From contig CALWUJ010000005.1 of the NCBI GenBank assembly GCA_944384725.1, positions 1-64,000 of the forward strand: a DNA stretch of 64,000 bases. Reading direction: 5' to 3'. The position numbers were made by a program, and so were the translations under genes. Positions 62,971 through 64,000 of the stretch are shown here, in pieces (the stretch's first letter is position 1; the number at the start of each line of letters is the position of its first letter). The DNA comes from an uncultured Agathobaculum sp. Lineage in GTDB: Bacteria; Bacillota; Clostridia; Oscillospirales; Butyricicoccaceae. The notes under the pieces are model-generated. The model had not been told where the DNA came from. It was given only the letters and a program-made list of their open reading frames with translations, and ran no database searches.

Positions 62971-63238
62971 GTTGGCGATGACCGGAAAAGTAGCGTCTGG
63001 AATCCACAAGAGAGAGCCGCCGGGTGGTGCGAGGCGGTGGAGGAAGGAAAGTGCGAAAGTCCTCCGTGAGCCGAGCGTCTGAAATGGGATGAAACAGGGC
63101 CCTGTGTAAGGCGTTCCGCGCGATCTGCGTTAAAAGATCAACTGAGTGGCCGCAGCATGCAATGCATGAAGCGCGGCAAGAAGAGTGGTACCGCAGAGGA
63201 ATAGTCTTTGTCTCTTTGTAGAGACAGAGGCTTTTTTT
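62971..63238 (+). ncRNA. T-box riboswitch with terminator, upstream of ilvB
   Basis: Stem I elements are GGAAAAGTAG (62984-62993), AGAGAGCCG (63010-63018) and GGTGGTGCGAGG (63023-63034). The antiterminator T-box core GAGTGGTACCGC lies at 63183-63194, and a terminator with ten-pair stem (63206-63215 / 63220-63229) and T7 run (63232-63238) follows. Uncharged tRNA should stabilise the antiterminator and turn on ilvB. A branched-chain amino-acid tRNA is expected; GTC before TGAAA (63077-63079) is one candidate specifier (Val), but I could not fix the specifier loop. Confidence 0.88.
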
Positions 63239-63272
63239 ATTTTTGTGATTTGAGGAAAGGAGGCGGATTCGC

Positions 63273-64000
63273 ATGGTAAAGAACGGTTCTGAGATTTTGG
63301 TGGAAGCGCTGGTAGAGCAGGGGGTCGATACGATTTTCGGCTATCCGGGCGGCGCGGTCCTCAACATCTATGATGCACTTTACAAAAACAGCGACCGCAT
63401 TCGACATATTTTAACCGCCCATGAGCAGGGCGCAGCCCACGCAGCCGACGGCTATGCGCGCGCAACCGGTAAGGTTGGCGTGTGTCTGGCGACGAGCGGC
63501 CCGGGCGCGACCAATCTGGTCACGGGCATTGCAACAGCTTATATGGATTCCATCCCGATGGTTGCCATTACCGGCAACGTCGGCACGAGCCTGATCGGCC
63601 GCGATTCCTTCCAGGAGGTTTATATCGCCGGTATCACCATGCCGATCACCAAGCATAACTTTGTCGTGCGGCATGTAGAGGAGCTGGCCGATACCATCCG
63701 CAGTGCGTTCCGTATTGCAGCGTCCGGCCGTCCCGGCCCGGTGCTGATCGACATCCCGAAGGATGTAACGAGTGCAGAGTGCGAATACATTCCGGAGCCC
63801 AAGGTGGAAGTGAAGGAAACATACGATGTCACGGCGGAGCAGTTGGAAACAGTCGCCGGTATGATCGCGCAGGCAGAGCGCCCGATCATCTATTTTGGTG
63901 GCGGCGTAGAGACTGCGGACGCGGGTGCGGCGCTGCTCGAGCTGATGCGCAAGGCGGATATCCCGGCGGCGCACACTATGATGGCGATTGGCTGCATTCC
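63273..64000 (+). CDS. ilvB: Acetolactate synthase large subunit (partial, runs off the window)
   Basis: The first 242 codons of a ThDP-dependent acetohydroxyacid synthase, the first step of branched-chain amino-acid synthesis. FGYPGGAVLNIYDAL, the catalytic Glu in LTAHEQGAAHAADGYARATG (parts) and TSGPGATNLVTGIATAY fit biosynthetic IlvB. GRDSFQE (near residue 110) and the start of the central domain follow. AAAGGAGG precedes ATG 63273. Controlled by the T-box in the 320-base leader. It shares its fold with IolD at 30 kb. Confidence 0.95.
   Translation, partial: MVKNGSEILVEALVEQGVDTIFGYPGGAVLNIYDALYKNSDRIRHILTAHEQGAAHAADGYARATGKVGVCLATSGPGATNLVTGIATAYMDSIPMVAITGNVGTSLIGRDSFQEVYIAGITMPITKHNFVVRHVEELADTIRSAFRIAASGRPGPVLIDIPKDVTSAECEYIPEPKVEVKETYDVTAEQLETVAGMIAQAERPIIYFGGGVETADAGAALLELMRKADIPAAHTMMAIGCI

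Noticed and set aside
63000-63240. RNase P RNA or tmRNA suggested by GAAAGT-rich, GC-stem sequence
   Set aside because: The GAGTGGTACCGC core followed by an intrinsic terminator and ilvB fits a T-box; the conserved RNase P core is absent.

Overview
The window is a stretch of bacterial chromosome, GC-rich in its genes (roughly 55-60 % by eye) with AT-rich intergenic regions. It reads as a low-oxygen Gram-positive of the Bacillota, class Clostridia. The basis is a PolC-type DNA polymerase III, strong Shine-Dalgarno sites, consensus sigma-A promoters, a T-box leader on ilvB, a high-molecular-weight rubredoxin, a DUF421/DUF4363 pair, and a uppS-cdsA-dxr-rseP-ispG-polC block. An Oscillospirales/Butyricicoccaceae-type gut anaerobe is my inference; no marker RNA is present to prove it. 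I found no rRNA, tRNA, CRISPR array, insertion sequence, transposase, integrase or phage gene.

Layout. 1-10.2 kb: a dipeptide-use operon (pepV plus dipeptide epimerase, minus strand) diverges from a DUF819 membrane protein. A ferredoxin, a YtqB-like methyltransferase and two zinc-ribbon proteins follow. A minus-strand operon then runs putP, ComEC-like metallo-beta-lactamase, DUF3006, lysA. 10.4-13.3 kb: proline operon proB, a 50-residue small protein, proA, CYTH protein. 13.5-21.6 kb: division and wall genes zapA, U32 protease, maf, mreC, mreD, PBP2, a short MinD-like ATPase and mgsA. 21.6-27.1 kb: hisS, a small AT-rich membrane-protein gene, aspS and an LTA-synthase-like sulfatase.

27.1-39.6 kb is a sugar/polyol island, most likely for myo-inositol: Na+ symporter with an attenuator-like leader, VOC protein, iolB-iolD diverging from an AraC regulator, a DeoR (IolR-like) regulator diverging from a split transketolase, malic enzyme and iolE. 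The genes lie in several separately promoted units with palindromes and direct repeats in the intergenic DNA. iolG, iolC, iolJ and iolA are not in the window.

39.7-50.3 kb: housekeeping block pyrH, frr, uppS, cdsA, dxr, rseP, ispG, polC, which couples pyrimidine, translation, isoprenoid/lipid and replication functions. 50.4-51.7 kb: two little-known proteins. 51.7-58.1 kb: an almost complete histidine operon (hisZ-hisG fused in one chain, then hisD, B, H, A, F, I, E; no hisC), ended by a strong terminator. 58.3-62.8 kb: C39-like cell-surface peptidase, PNPOx-family protein, flavodoxin-fold reductase, zinc-ribbon membrane protein, flavin reductase-rubredoxin fusion, DUF4363 and DUF421. The window ends inside ilvB, behind a consensus promoter and T-box riboswitch.

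The less ordinary points are: the HisZ-HisG fusion; the thinned-out mre/min cluster with a MinD lacking its membrane-targeting tail; the symporter leader; an inverted repeat that would hide the methyltransferase start site in read-through RNA; the unrecognised small ORFs inside the proline, histidine and tRNA-synthetase loci; and the regulatory DNA of the inositol island.
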